Positions 28,583 through 37,835 of a DNA stretch of 64,000 bases are shown piece after piece. Under the pieces are notes generated by a model. That model had not been told where the DNA came from and searched no databases. It saw nothing but the letters and a program-made list of their open reading frames with translations. This DNA comes from Legionella antarctica (lineage in GTDB: Bacteria > Pseudomonadota > Gammaproteobacteria > Legionellales > Legionellaceae). Made by a program: the position numbers and the translations under genes. Within the stretch, counting starts at the first letter, position 1. Every line of letters starts with the position of its first letter. Location: contig NZ_AP022839.1 in the NCBI RefSeq assembly GCF_011764505.1, positions 417,001 through 481,000 of the forward strand, given 5' to 3'.

Positions 28583-29107
28583 ATGAATTACATTAATGAA
28601 CAGTTAGCGGAGTTAACTTCGCGCTTACCAGAACTGGAATGGAAAATCAGTGGATTAAGTTCATTAATCTCAAGGCAGAGTGTACCTAGAGGTTTATTTC
28701 GTTCGAGTAATGAGCTAACTGCCACCGTCTGTGTTGATGAAATTAAAACGGATATTAATGCATTAGCTCACCAGAAAAATGAGCGTAGCGCCCATTATCT
28801 TGCCAATCGTATCAAACAAAAGGTAAATGTTTTAGTAGCTCTATGTCAAATAGAAAGTCGAAAAAATAAGGTAGGGGATAAGCCACATTTTGGCGTAAAA
28901 ATGCTTAGTACACGGCAGCAATGGATAGAAACCCTTGAAAGGGAGGTGTCTGTTCTGGAGAATCAGCAACAAGCAATTGCAAAAGCTTTATCTCAGATGA
29001 AACAGGGCAGTAATGCTGCGGCAATTTTAAGTGTACAGGGTGAGTTGGGTGAAGTTCAAAGACGATTAACATTAGCAAAAGAGGCATTAAATCAAGCCAT
29101 TTGCTAA
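28583..29107 (+). CDS. priC: PriC-like primosomal replication protein
   Basis: 174 residues, all helical. The C-x-x-E-I-x-T-D-I-N-x-L-A region and the HYLANRIKQKVNVLVALCQ segment are like PriC (primosomal protein N''), which reloads DnaB helicase at stalled forks. The size matches E. coli PriC (175). Weak sequence conservation in the family makes this a moderate call; a coiled-coil protein of other function is the alternative. Confidence 0.6.
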   Translation: MNYINEQLAELTSRLPELEWKISGLSSLISRQSVPRGLFRSSNELTATVCVDEIKTDINALAHQKNERSAHYLANRIKQKVNVLVALCQIESRKNKVGDKPHFGVKMLSTRQQWIETLEREVSVLENQQQAIAKALSQMKQGSNAAAILSVQGELGEVQRRLTLAKEALNQAIC

Positions 29108-29186
29108 GAGACGGAAAGAAAGAGCAAACAAAAGCCTGCTCATTCACCAATTGTCCTTTTGTAGAATATAATAATACGTTAAATTA

Positions 29187-29368
29187 ACGTGAGTTATGGA
29201 TAAGGAACTCAGATTTTACCATGCTCCGTTCGGCCTGAGGAGGGCTTTAGCCCGTCTCGAAGGCTAGGCACTGGGCCAAAACCCTTCGAGACGTCGCTAA
29301 AGCGACTCCTCAGGGCGAACGGATCGAGGTAGTGACTGGGTTTAATAAGCTTCTTATCCATAACTGAA
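29187..29368. repeat. MITE-like palindromic element
   Basis: 182 bases between two copies of the 9-base direct repeat GTTAAATTA (29178-29186 and 29369-29377), a likely target duplication. It has 13-bp perfect terminal inverted repeats AGTTATGGATAAG (29192-29204) and CTTATCCATAACT (29353-29365). Inside, CCGTTCGGCCTGAGGAG (29226-29242) pairs with 29306-29322, and GTCTCGAAGG (29254-29263) with CCTTCGAGAC (29283-29292). Local hairpins GGGCTTTAGCCC and GTCGCTAAAGCGAC sit in the arms. No coding capacity. Structure is direct; a non-autonomous mobile or REP-type origin is inferred. Confidence 0.75.
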
Positions 29369-29415
29369 GTTAAATTAGGAACGCTAATTTCATTAATCAA
29401 CAAGGAGCTTACGTT

Positions 29416-29757
29416 ATGTCAGATAAATTTTCTCATATCACCAAGGATATAAGTACCCAATTAGCTAAAATGCGCAAGGAAATGCCCGAGGTTATGGCTG
29501 GTTTTTCTGCTTTATCACAAGCGGTAAACAAAGAGGGAGCATTAGATAAAAAAACCAAAGAGCTTATTGCTATGGCTTTAGCTGTTTCTAAACAATGCCC
29601 TGGCTGTATCGGCTTTCATTCCCAAGCTCTGATTAAATTACAAGCGACAAGAGAAGAACTACTGGAAACATTAGGTATGGCTGTGTATATGGGGGGTGGT
29701 CCTTCTTTGATGTATGCAGCAGAAGCTTTGGAAGCTTTTGAAGAGTTCAGTAAGTAG
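29416..29757 (+). CDS. AhpD-like / carboxymuconolactone decarboxylase family protein
   Basis: 113 residues. The redox site C61PGC64 with H68 (KQCPGCIGFHSQAL) is the AhpD core, which acts as a thiol reductase for peroxide detoxification in some bacteria. The ALAVSKQ helix before it and MAVYMGGGPSLMYAAEALEAF after it complete the CMD fold. AAGGAG ribosome site. A single-domain copy; physiological partner unknown. Confidence 0.88.
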   Translation: MSDKFSHITKDISTQLAKMRKEMPEVMAGFSALSQAVNKEGALDKKTKELIAMALAVSKQCPGCIGFHSQALIKLQATREELLETLGMAVYMGGGPSLMYAAEALEAFEEFSK

Positions 29758-29796
29758 TTGGTTGGTGGTAAAACGTCAGTTAATAGGAGTAATCTC

Positions 29797-29827
29797 GCAG
29801 TCTTGGTTTAAGCGAGCCCAAGACTGC
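29797..29827. terminator. Stem-loop between convergent genes
   Basis: GCAGTCTTGG (29797-29806) pairs perfectly with CCAAGACTGC (29818-29827) round an 11-base loop, between the ends of the AhpD-like gene and the convergent secreted-protein gene. No long T-run follows on either strand, so intrinsic termination is only a possibility. Confidence 0.4.
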
Positions 29828-29844
29828 CGAATAAGATGAGATAT

Positions 29845-30279
29845 TTATTTACCTAATAAGGAGCTGACATGAGCTACTTGATTGCTGCTATTTTGACATG
29901 AATATCGTTTACTGACTCCCAACCAGGCTATTTGGGACACCGTCATTTTATCTTTATCACTTTGCTGACTGGAGATTTCTTTGTAGGTTTGTTGAATCAA
30001 CTCATTTAGGTTCGCCGAATTCAGCTGCGTTCCCGCTGGCAAACAAAAAATGGGCTTTCCTAGGCTTTTGGCAGTTTCGTTAGCTTGTATCATTGTCTCT
30101 GCAATGCTTTCGCAGGTTATTGTAAGCACATGATGAGCTGATCTGGCCCATGCTTGAGCTTGTGGATCCGCTTTGATCTCCATTTGTGGAATATTATTCG
30201 CGATACTCATGTAATTATTAATGGTATCGGCATGCAGAAAGCTACAAAATGAAATTAAACTGAGCAATAACAAGCGCAT
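29845..30279 (-). CDS. Secreted protein with Rap1a/Tai-like pattern
   Basis: 144 residues with signal peptide (about 1-17, SFLHA). The mature part has cysteines in ITCESIAE, IFCLPAGTQLN and KRYSCQN. The layout IFCLPAG...NELIQQTYKEI...SQIAWLGVSKRYSC is like Rap1a/Tai-type periplasmic domains, some of which are type VI immunity proteins. No toxin or secretion gene is adjacent, so an immunity role is not claimed. Confidence 0.55.
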   Translation of the reverse strand: MRLLLLSLISFCSFLHADTINNYMSIANNIPQMEIKADPQAQAWARSAHHVLTITCESIAETMIQANETAKSLGKPIFCLPAGTQLNSANLNELIQQTYKEISSQQSDKDKMTVSQIAWLGVSKRYSCQNSSNQVAHVSSLLGK

Positions 30280-30308
30280 AATGAATCCTTAAAGTCTCAA
30301 ATGGATAC

Positions 30309-30449
30309 TTAAAAATAATATTGAGCAGGGTTATCAGGACAAGTATATGGTCCACATAATATGAATGTACTGACTCCATTCACAAGAATCAAGAAAAGAA
30401 ATAAAGCAACTAATCCCTTGAACCAAGTATTTTGGATTTTATATTCAAT
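30309..30449 (-). CDS. Possible small membrane protein with ATT start
   Basis: 46 residues on the minus strand: a hydrophobic stretch (KGLVALFLFLILVNGVSTFI) followed by LCGPYTCPDNPAQYYF. The only in-frame start after the preceding stop is ATT at 30449, with AGGA eight bases upstream and one base after the stop of the next small frame. The protein-like composition and tight coupling support it; the unusual start codon does not. Confidence 0.35.
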   Translation of the reverse strand: MEYKIQNTWFKGLVALFLFLILVNGVSTFILCGPYTCPDNPAQYYF

Positions 30450-30450
30450 A

Positions 30451-30600
30451 TTAAAATCCTAATAGATGTAGTCTTCCTTGTTTGTTCATAGATTTACCAA
30501 ATGACTGTGACAGTTGAACTGTAAAGAGAAAAAACAAGGCAATAAGGAATTGCAATGGGATGGTTTTACTGGGCTTAAAAATTATTTGTAAGCCAATCAT
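30451..30600 (-). CDS. Possible small secreted or membrane protein
   Basis: 49 residues from the ATG at 30600. MIGLQIIFKPSKTIP is followed by a hydrophobic helix LQFLIALFFLFTVQLSQSFG and a basic tail (KSMNKQGRLHLLGF). Its stop is one base before the ATT-start frame. No clear ribosome site and no family recognised; included because of the signal-like pattern. Confidence 0.35.
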   Translation of the reverse strand: MIGLQIIFKPSKTIPLQFLIALFFLFTVQLSQSFGKSMNKQGRLHLLGF

Positions 30601-30719
30601 AAAACAAAACAACATTTATACACTCATTAACATGTATGCTCCCTTTCCTTTAGGAATTGAAAATCCCAACCATGGTTGGTTGTATCCATTTTTTTCATGC
30701 TCATCAGTTCAGCAGACTA

Positions 30720-30923
30720 TTAAATCCCATGAGGCTGAATCAGTCCTAATTTAAACGCAATAAATAAAAAAATAAATAAACTCAGTGAAATAGTTATTCT
30801 TATAGTTAATGCTTTAACCGTTCGTTTTGAGTTTCCCGTATCTCGAACAAGAAAAAACAAGCCACTTGCCAGGGAGCCTGCGATAATAATCATGATAAAA
30901 ATGATGAACAGCTTAGTGATCAT
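30720..30923 (-). CDS. DUF2909 twin-transmembrane protein
   Basis: 67 residues with two membrane helices (FIIFIMIIIAGSLASGLFFL and IRITISLSLFIFLFIAFKLG) joined by RDTGNSKRTVKAL. This matches DUF2909, a small protein normally found near cytochrome c oxidase assembly genes. Here it is divergent from SURF1, 67 bases apart. AGGAG ribosome site upstream. Function unknown. Confidence 0.75.
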   Translation of the reverse strand: MITKLFIIFIMIIIAGSLASGLFFLVRDTGNSKRTVKALTIRITISLSLFIFLFIAFKLGLIQPHGI

Positions 30924-30990
30924 TTGTTATACTCCTCAAATTGCTACCCTCAGTCAGGAGCTAGCTAACTTACAGAGCAATGAATAGACG

Positions 30991-31710
30991 ATGCCTAGTT
31001 TAACTTGTTTTAATTTTCGTTTCACCCCAAATTGGTTAATGATTATACTCACAGGGGTATTTATTTCGTTATTTATACGCCTGGGTTTTTGGCAAATACA
31101 ACGAGCTGATGAAAAAACAAAGATGGTTGTGGCTGAGAAGGCTCTCGCCAAGAAACAGCCTCTAGTTTGGAAACCAAATCAAAAATTACCAATGCAATAC
31201 CAAAGGATCACATTACAAGGTACTTATTTGTCATCAATTTTTTTGCTTGATAATCAGCATCATCAACACCAGTTTGGTTATGATGTATTGTCACCGTTGC
31301 TCCTTGCAGAGGGCTCAGTTGTTATGGTTGATCGGGGGTGGATACCTGGAGATACCACAAGGCAATCTTTTCCTGCAATTCAAAGACCGAGTGGACTAGT
31401 GCAATTGAAGGGTAGTGCTTATTTTCCCAGCAAAAAACAATGGGTTTTAGGGCCGGGGCTTGAAGAAAAAGAAAATGGGATTACTATTCTTGAGCTTTTG
31501 GACACAAAAATGATAAGCCAAATTTTGCAAAAAAAGGTCTATCCGTTTATTATTCGTCTCGGTAAGCAAGACGCATATGGATTTGTGCGTGAATGGGCGA
31601 TAGTATCCATGCCACCGCAACGTCATTTAGCCTATGCGCTACAATGGTTTGCAATGGCATTGGTTATTTTGATTATATTCGTTGCATTAAATCTGAAGAA
31701 AAAAACATGA
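30991..31710 (+). CDS. SURF1-family cytochrome oxidase assembly protein
   Basis: 239 residues. Two membrane helices, near 14-31 and at the C-terminus (about 215-235). RLGFWQIQRADEKTKM, VMVDRGWIP and the end AYALQWFAMALVILIIF are SURF1 signatures. SURF1 helps insert haem a into oxidase subunit I. First of an operon with the CxxxC protein, CtaA, CtaB and SCO; its stop overlaps the next start (ATGA). Confidence 0.92.
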   Translation: MPSLTCFNFRFTPNWLMIILTGVFISLFIRLGFWQIQRADEKTKMVVAEKALAKKQPLVWKPNQKLPMQYQRITLQGTYLSSIFLLDNQHHQHQFGYDVLSPLLLAEGSVVMVDRGWIPGDTTRQSFPAIQRPSGLVQLKGSAYFPSKKQWVLGPGLEEKENGITILELLDTKMISQILQKKVYPFIIRLGKQDAYGFVREWAIVSMPPQRHLAYALQWFAMALVILIIFVALNLKKKT

Positions 31711-32255
31711 AGAAACAAGTATCTAAATATTATATTTTATTGCTCTTGGCTACAATGTTCGCCGCCCCTGGAGTGGCTGCTTACTTATTATACCAACACC
31801 CAACCTGGATAGGTGCTACCAAAGTAAATAAAGGGACTTTGCTCACCCCACCAGTTCCGTTAATCTCTATGAGTAATAAAACAAAATGGCAGCTCGTACT
31901 TTGGAGTCCGGGTGCATGTAACCAGAGTTGCCAGAAGCAACTTGATATGTTGGCAAGAGTACGCCTGGCTTTGGGGCGTAAATTGTATCAGGTTGATCAA
32001 CAGTTGATTCTAGGTGATGAGCTTAATTCAATAACCGATAAAATGAAGTCAGTGTTCCAAGAGCGAGATTTCAATGTAGTTCAATTATCAGCAGACGATA
32101 TGAAGAAGTTAAATACCATATCCCCTGGCACAAAAATTTTTATTGCGAATCCCGATAATTACCTGATTCTAAGTTATCAGTCGCAGGTCAATCCAGATGA
32201 CATATATAAAGATCTGAAGCTTTTACTAAGTACAACTGAAAAGAAGAGTGGTTAA
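31707..32255 (+). CDS. Membrane-anchored CxxxC protein of the oxidase-assembly operon
   Basis: 182 residues from the ATG at 31707, which overlaps the SURF1 stop by four bases. One membrane anchor (about 8-26) and a thioredoxin-like domain with LWSPGACNQSCQKQLDML, where CxxxC is placed as in SCO proteins. This fits the conserved transmembrane protein found between SURF1 and CtaA in gammaproteobacterial oxidase clusters. Probably acts in copper or disulphide handling for oxidase; that role is inferred. Confidence 0.75.
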   Translation: MKKQVSKYYILLLLATMFAAPGVAAYLLYQHPTWIGATKVNKGTLLTPPVPLISMSNKTKWQLVLWSPGACNQSCQKQLDMLARVRLALGRKLYQVDQQLILGDELNSITDKMKSVFQERDFNVVQLSADDMKKLNTISPGTKIFIANPDNYLILSYQSQVNPDDIYKDLKLLLSTTEKKSG

Positions 32256-32259
32256 ATTG

Positions 32260-33264
32260 ATGCAGAACAATTCAATACGTAGAGCGGCAACGATTGCCAT
32301 TCTATTGGCTTTATTTGTAGTGATGCTTGGAGCTTATACTCGTTTAACTGACGCAGGTCTAGGTTGTCCCGATTGGCCTGGCTGTTATGGAAAAATGGTA
32401 CTCCCGGGTGCTCATACTGGTCTGCAGGAAGCTCAATCAAAATTTCCCCAGATTCCTATTGAATCGCGAAAAGCATGGACAGAAATGGCGCATCGTTATG
32501 CCGCAGGTACTTTAGGACTCTTAATTTTTTTTATTGGTTTTAGTGTACTACGAAAAGGTTTTCAAGGGGTTCAGCTACCTTGGCATTTGCCTGTAGCTTT
32601 ATTGATACTAGTGGTTTTTCAGGCTGCTTTAGGAATGTGGACGGTAACTTTAAAACTGTTACCAGTGGTGGTGATGGGACATCTTTTAGGGGGAATATTA
32701 ATTTTCGCCTGCTTAAGTCGATTCCGTTTACAACTGAGCAATATTTTAGGACAGAACTTACCTCAGTGGCGGCCATGGCTAAGATTAGGTGTCCTTATTG
32801 TTTTCTTTCAAATTGCATTAGGTGGTTGGGTAAGCTCAAATTATGCCGGCATCTCTTGCATTGGATTTCCTTTGTGTAATGGCGTTTGGTTTCCCGAACT
32901 GCAGTTTACCAAGGGGTTTAATCTATTTTCATCAGTTGGTGCCAATTATCAAGGTGGATTGCTGGATAATGAAGTTCGGGTCACTATTCAATTCATCCAT
33001 CGCATTGGAGCAGTTTTGACTGCATGCTACGTTCTGACCCTTTCCTCGCTCATTGTATTGAAAGCACACTCAAAATATTTAAGAGCAGCAGCTTGGTTAT
33101 TAGCTCTATTAGCGGTGGTGCAATTTATATTAGGCGTGATGAATGTGATTTATTTATTACCCATAAAAGTGGCCGTCGCTCACAATGGAATAGCGGCGCT
33201 CTTACTAGCTGTCATTTTCAGCATGTTGCATTTTACTCGAGGAGAGCAGAAGCATGCCTATTGA
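32260..33264 (+). CDS. ctaA: Haem A synthase (CtaA/COX15)
   Basis: About 334 residues from the ATG at 32260; a GTG four codons upstream is in frame. Eight membrane helices. [21 protein letters not shown] is the first COX15 block; histidines in [25 protein letters not shown] and VAHNGIAAL are the haem ligands. Converts haem O to haem A. The stop lies 11 bases inside ctaB. Confidence 0.93.
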   Translation: MQNNSIRRAATIAILLALFVVMLGAYTRLTDAGLGCPDWPGCYGKMVLPGAHTGLQEAQSKFPQIPIESRKAWTEMAHRYAAGTLGLLIFFIGFSVLRKGFQGVQLPWHLPVALLILVVFQAALGMWTVTLKLLPVVVMGHLLGGILIFACLSRFRLQLSNILGQNLPQWRPWLRLGVLIVFFQIALGGWVSSNYAGISCIGFPLCNGVWFPELQFTKGFNLFSSVGANYQGGLLDNEVRVTIQFIHRIGAVLTACYVLTLSSLIVLKAHSKYLRAAAWLLALLAVVQFILGVMNVIYLLPIKVAVAHNGIAALLLAVIFSMLHFTRGEQKHAY

Positions 33265-34138
33265 AATGGTTTCGCGCTTACCGGTTGACTGGCGCGATTA
33301 TATAGAGCTTTGTAAACCTCGAGTTGTTTTGCTGATGCTATTGACTGTAGTAGTTGGAATGTATTTAGCAACATCAGGCTGGATAGATTTATCTCTAATT
33401 AGTTTTACATTGATAGGTATAGGATTATGTGCCGGGAGTGCCGCGGCAATTAATCATTTAGTTGATAGACACATCGATTCTATTATGGCCCGAACTAAAA
33501 AAAGGCCAGTGGCTCATGGTAGAGTTTCAGTTATCCAAGCTCTATGGTTCGCCCTGATATTAGGGATTATAGGTTTAACGATCTTGGTTGTTTTCGTAAA
33601 CAAACTGACAGCTTTGCTTACTTTTGTCACTTTAATCGGATATGCTGGTGTTTATACCGGGTATTTAAAGCGAGCTACGTCACAAAATATTGTCATCGGT
33701 GGATTAGCAGGTGCCGCTCCACCATTATTAGGTTGGACTGCAGTTACCAATCATTTGGATCCCCAGGCTTTACTCCTGGTATTGATTATTTTTACCTGGA
33801 CACCACCTCATTTTTGGGCCTTGGCGATTTATCGTTTTGAAGAGTACCAGCATGCACAAATTCCCATGTTACCTGTGACCCATGGCATCCAATATACGAA
33901 ATTAAATGTTTATTTATACACTATTTTATTGATAGTAGTTAGCGCTCTGCCATTTACTGTTGGTATGAGTGGCTGGTTTTATCTGGCCGGTGCTTTAGGA
34001 CTGGGTTTCAGATTTTTGTTTTGGGCACATAAACTATATCATACAGATAAACCGGTAATTGCCATGCGAACTTTTAGATTTTCAATTGTGTATCTGATGT
34101 TATTATTTGTATTCCTGTTAGTAGATCATTATTTGTAA
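33254..34138 (+). CDS. ctaB: Haem O synthase (protohaem IX farnesyltransferase)
   Basis: 294 residues, nine membrane helices. Prenyltransferase motifs [19 protein letters not shown] and [28 protein letters not shown] match CtaB/CyoE. Adds a farnesyl group to haem B. Starts inside ctaA, 11-base overlap, so the two enzymes of haem A synthesis are coupled. Confidence 0.95.
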   Translation: MPIEMVSRLPVDWRDYIELCKPRVVLLMLLTVVVGMYLATSGWIDLSLISFTLIGIGLCAGSAAAINHLVDRHIDSIMARTKKRPVAHGRVSVIQALWFALILGIIGLTILVVFVNKLTALLTFVTLIGYAGVYTGYLKRATSQNIVIGGLAGAAPPLLGWTAVTNHLDPQALLLVLIIFTWTPPHFWALAIYRFEEYQHAQIPMLPVTHGIQYTKLNVYLYTILLIVVSALPFTVGMSGWFYLAGALGLGFRFLFWAHKLYHTDKPVIAMRTFRFSIVYLMLLFVFLLVDHYL

Positions 34139-34149
34139 GGAGATTTAGA

Positions 34150-34794
34150 ATGAGTATAAAAATAAAGGGTGTTACTTTAACCGTTACCATTTTATTGGCC
34201 CTTGCTGGATTATTTGCGGGTATTTTTTTGTCACAACATCTTCATTTTAAGAAAAAAATAGACCCCGCAGTATTTCATGGGACATATCTTGAAAATCCTC
34301 GGACGGTAAATCAATTCAGTTTGACGGGTATCGATCAAAAACCATTTGATAACTCCAGCTTACAAGGCCGCTGGACTTTAGTCTTTTTCGGGTTTACAAA
34401 TTGTGGCTATTTATGTCCTACTACTATGGCGGAAATAGGTAAGATGTATCGCATTCTTGATGAGAAAGGGCTTAAAAATTTACCCCGTGTGGTAATGATA
34501 TCTATCGATCCGGATCGAGATAGCCTGGAGAAATTAGATCATTATGTTACTTCCTTCCATCCTGCTTTTTATGGAGCCAGCGGCGAAGAAGATGCAATTA
34601 AGTTAATGACCCGAGAAATGGGTATCGCTTATGGGAAGGTAGCTAATAAAGACAGTACAGATCCCCAAAACTATGATGTTCAGCATAGTGGTGCTTTAAT
34701 GTTATTTAATCCACAAGGTGAATTAAATGCGTTCTTTACTACCCCGCACCATGCTGATTTATTGGCTAAGGACTATTTGTTACTGGTTTCTTAG
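34150..34794 (+). CDS. SCO1/SenC-family copper chaperone
   Basis: 214 residues. One N-terminal membrane anchor (about 8-28). The copper/thiol site FFGFTNCGYLCPTTM gives CxxxC, and the His in NYDVQHSGALML completes the metal site. Delivers copper to the CuA centre of cytochrome oxidase. Last gene of this operon, 11 bases after ctaB with AAGGAG before it. Confidence 0.93.
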   Translation: MSIKIKGVTLTVTILLALAGLFAGIFLSQHLHFKKKIDPAVFHGTYLENPRTVNQFSLTGIDQKPFDNSSLQGRWTLVFFGFTNCGYLCPTTMAEIGKMYRILDEKGLKNLPRVVMISIDPDRDSLEKLDHYVTSFHPAFYGASGEEDAIKLMTREMGIAYGKVANKDSTDPQNYDVQHSGALMLFNPQGELNAFFTTPHHADLLAKDYLLLVS

Positions 34795-34970
34795 CTTCGT
34801 TCATCACGACTTTATTTAGATTGATTCATCAGTAAAGTTGGGTACGCTTATAATTCTTTACATGCTTTGTTATTAAACTCCTTTATTTCGATAAAGTGGG
34901 ATGAGATTTTATACTTTTTAAACTAGGCTTTACTTAGAGATAGAAATAATAATTGAGGAACTATTCATTC

Positions 34971-35879
34971 ATGAAAATTGCAATATTAGCCACTAACCCA
35001 CATTTGTATTCGCATAAGCGTCTGAAAGCCGAAGGGGAAGCGGCTGGCTATGAGGTTAAAATTATTAACCCTTTGTATTGTTATATGAATGTCGCCGCTT
35101 CCAATCCCAAGGTTCATTACCGGGGAGGTGCTCCTTTGCCTTATTTTGATGCAGTGATACCAAGAATTGGCGCCTCAACTACCTACTATGGCACCGCTGT
35201 ATTGCGTCATATGGAAACCATGGGGATTTATACTGTAAACGAGTCTATTGCTATATCGCGCTCAAGGGATAAATTTCGTTCGTTACAACTGTTGGCGCGC
35301 AAAGGCATCCCTATGCCTTTAACCAGTTTTGCCCAATCTCCGGATGATACAGAAGATTTGATTCATATGGTTGGCGGGGCACCGTTGGTGATAAAACTTT
35401 TGGAAGGAACCCAAGGGAAAGGGGTGATTCTTGCAGACAGCCATCAATCTGCTGTTAGCATTATTAATGCCTTTAAAGAAATGCATGCTAATATTTTAGT
35501 TCAAGAATTTATTGAGGAATCAAGAGGAACTGATATTCGTTGTTTTGTAATTGGTGACAAAGTTATTGCGGCAGTGAAACGCCAGGCAAAAGATGGCGAG
35601 TTCCGGGCCAACGTTCATCAAGGTGGTAAAGCAATGAAAGTAAAACTGTCGCCTCAAGAACGAGCTATTGCTATTAGTGCTGCTAAAACCATGGGATTAA
35701 AAGTTGCTGGAGTGGATTTGATTCGATCAAATCATGGTCCCTTAGTTTTAGAGATTAACTCTTCACCGGGCCTTGAGGGTATAGAAAAGGCAACGGGTAT
35801 TAATATAGCTGGAAAAATTATTGAATATATTAAAAAAAATGCAAAACCGATTAGTCTCAATCATCGCTTTCACGGATAA
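34971..35879 (+). CDS. rimK: RimK, ribosomal S6 / polyglutamate ATP-grasp ligase
   Basis: 302 residues from the ATG at 34971; a TTG six codons earlier lies across the GAGGA site. N-terminal [18 protein letters not shown] and ATP-grasp blocks [34 protein letters not shown] and [18 protein letters not shown] match E. coli RimK (300 residues), which adds glutamates to S6 and makes poly-glutamate. It is a different branch from the RLAN-containing ligase at 252-1706. Confidence 0.92.
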   Translation: MKIAILATNPHLYSHKRLKAEGEAAGYEVKIINPLYCYMNVAASNPKVHYRGGAPLPYFDAVIPRIGASTTYYGTAVLRHMETMGIYTVNESIAISRSRDKFRSLQLLARKGIPMPLTSFAQSPDDTEDLIHMVGGAPLVIKLLEGTQGKGVILADSHQSAVSIINAFKEMHANILVQEFIEESRGTDIRCFVIGDKVIAAVKRQAKDGEFRANVHQGGKAMKVKLSPQERAIAISAAKTMGLKVAGVDLIRSNHGPLVLEINSSPGLEGIEKATGINIAGKIIEYIKKNAKPISLNHRFHG

Positions 35880-35883
35880 CGCT

Positions 35884-36129
35884 TTAGTGGGCATCTGATT
35901 TAGAGTCCGTTTTACCTAATAACCAATCAGCATTAACCTCTAACTCCTGAGCTAAAACAGTTAATAATGTCGCATCCGGAGTAGTGCTGCCATTAAGTAG
36001 CGCTTCTGCTTTAAATTTAGGGACTTTAATGAGCTTTGAAAGAACCTCTATTCGTTCTGCAGTGGTTTCTGGAGCCCCGATGCTATCCAGTTCTTTATTT
36101 AGTCGTTCTGAAAACCGTTTATTAAGCAT
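35884..36129 (-). CDS. Small HTH (XRE-like) protein
   Basis: 81 residues. SERLNKELDSIGAPETTAERIEVLSKLIKV followed by KFKAEALLNGSTTPDATLLTVLAQEL is a lambda-repressor-like helix-turn-helix, ending in NADWLLGK as XRE regulators often do. No sensor domain. Convergent with rimK, 4 bases between stops. Target unknown. Confidence 0.7.
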   Translation of the reverse strand: MLNKRFSERLNKELDSIGAPETTAERIEVLSKLIKVPKFKAEALLNGSTTPDATLLTVLAQELEVNADWLLGKTDSKSDAH

Positions 36130-36254
36130 CTGTTGCTCCTAAAATGATCTTGAGTTTAAGGTCATAACGAAATAAATACATATTATTTGATATAGCATAA
36201 AAATGGAGTTTTGCAATGTTCCTTTTTTGGTAACTGTTACGGGAGAGCATAAGG

Positions 36255-37583
36255 TTAATATGCTGCAGTGATGTTATGGTATTGAGTATGGATAAGATGA
36301 ACGATAAAAGAACTTAAAGTAATAAATACCCCTAAACCTAAGCTCAGATAGAGAGAATGGAGATAATTTATGTTGTTTAGTTCACCAATTCTCGAAGGAA
36401 GTATCGATTCGTCTATACGGCTAAGAAGATAGGCGATAATAACCAGACCATAGAAATAGGGTGAGTAGATGGTTAATTTGTATATAATCGAATGCATGGA
36501 ACTACTTTCAATATAACCAAGAGGAAAATTAATAAGAAATAAAGAAAGTACCCATGGCAACACCACGTTATTTGATCTTAATTTGTCGTGATTAAATGAC
36601 TGCCAGATTATGGTAAGGGGCATGATCAGCAATGAAAAATAGTAAAGCCACCCTAGTGGGCTCATTAGTAACATCATGACCAGCGTCAGGCAAAATGCGC
36701 GATGATCTGATTGAGGATTGGATTTTGTTGTTTTTCTAAAGAAATTTATCGTATAACCATACCAAATAGATAAAATAATAAAAAAGAGAAGAAAAATTAT
36801 CTTGATCATCTCCAAATTCTGATACGACTTAATATTTACAAAAAGACGAAATATAAATCCATAAAGAGATCCATTCCAATTATCCCCAAACCATAACATA
36901 CGAGTCAGCATGTTAAAATAAAGAGAGTAAAGTTCGGGCCTATCGAACAATGGCAAAAGAGATGCCAATACAGAACAGATGGCGGTGATAAAAAAAACCA
37001 GGTATCTTTTTTGACTCAGCATAAATATAAAAAGTAACGCGGGGAATAATTTTATTGCAATAATAACGCCCCAAAATATCCCCGTAATGCAATCCTGTTT
37101 TTGCAGGTAAAAATAATAACCGGCCATGACAAAAAACAATAAAAAACCGCCGATTTGTCCAATACCAGTATTCATCACAGTGGAATACATCCCTAAATAA
37201 ACAAATACTAAGAATAGTCGGTTTTTTTTGAAGAACTCCTCAGAACAAGACAGCTTGAAACACAATAACGCTCCTATATTGCCGAAAATAAGAGAGCAGA
37301 GGAACCAAAGTGAAGAGGCCCATTTAAAATTCAGGTATGTAAAAGGACTAAATAGTTGCAAGAAGAAGGGGGGATTTAAATTTGCAGGCAATTTAATCGG
37401 TATTAGAAAATAGGAGGCTACTATTGAGTGATAAGGATTAGTTCCTTGGGTATATGCTAGAGCAGAGGCATAAAAAGAAGAAAAGTCCATTCTAAGCTGT
37501 GCTGTCAATAAAAAATAAAAAAGTAAACCATACATCGATAAAAATATAACTGACAAGATTATTTTTTTTGCAACGTTATTCAT
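36255..37583 (-). CDS. GT87-family membrane glycosyltransferase
   Basis: 442 residues with about ten membrane helices. The early loop has MDFSSFYASALAYTQGTNPYH, with the acidic residue after the first helix typical of GT-C fold GT87 (DUF2029) enzymes. FWGVIIAIKLFPALLFIFML is the other family block. These use polyprenyl-phosphate sugars, often mannose, to build cell-envelope glycans. Acceptor unknown; no neighbouring glycan genes. Confidence 0.8.
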   Translation of the reverse strand: MNNVAKKIILSVIFLSMYGLLFYFLLTAQLRMDFSSFYASALAYTQGTNPYHSIVASYFLIPIKLPANLNPPFFLQLFSPFTYLNFKWASSLWFLCSLIFGNIGALLCFKLSCSEEFFKKNRLFLVFVYLGMYSTVMNTGIGQIGGFLLFFVMAGYYFYLQKQDCITGIFWGVIIAIKLFPALLFIFMLSQKRYLVFFITAICSVLASLLPLFDRPELYSLYFNMLTRMLWFGDNWNGSLYGFIFRLFVNIKSYQNLEMIKIIFLLFFIILSIWYGYTINFFRKTTKSNPQSDHRAFCLTLVMMLLMSPLGWLYYFSLLIMPLTIIWQSFNHDKLRSNNVVLPWVLSLFLINFPLGYIESSSMHSIIYKLTIYSPYFYGLVIIAYLLSRIDESILPSRIGELNNINYLHSLYLSLGLGVFITLSSFIVHLIHTQYHNITAAY

Positions 37584-37688
37584 GATTTTAGACTTACAGA
37601 AGAGATTAGGTTGGTAATATACAAGGGCTCACCTAGTACTGCAGACATGAAGTACTTTTGAAAAAAAGCCGGAGACTTTAAGGCGCAT

Positions 37689-37835
37689 TCATCTGCCAAT
37701 GAGTATAAAAACAGCGGCAGCTAAAGCAACGATACCAATAACTGCAGAGGGTATAAGTGCACCCAGGGCAATAAATGCTACCAGAACTAAGTAGACTGCA
37801 AGAAGTATAAAACCAATGTTATTAATTACTCTCAT
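37689..37835 (-). CDS. Small hydrophobic membrane protein (48 residues)
   Basis: A short minus-strand gene. It reads MRVINNIGFILLAVYLVLV followed by a second hydrophobic helix with GALIPSAVIGIVALAAAVF and ends ILIGR. AAGGA lies 9 bases before the ATG. Two helices with a Pro-containing turn fit a small inner-membrane protein. No named family; placed between the GT87 gene and zwf. Confidence 0.55.
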   Translation of the reverse strand: MRVINNIGFILLAVYLVLVAFIALGALIPSAVIGIVALAAAVFILIGR

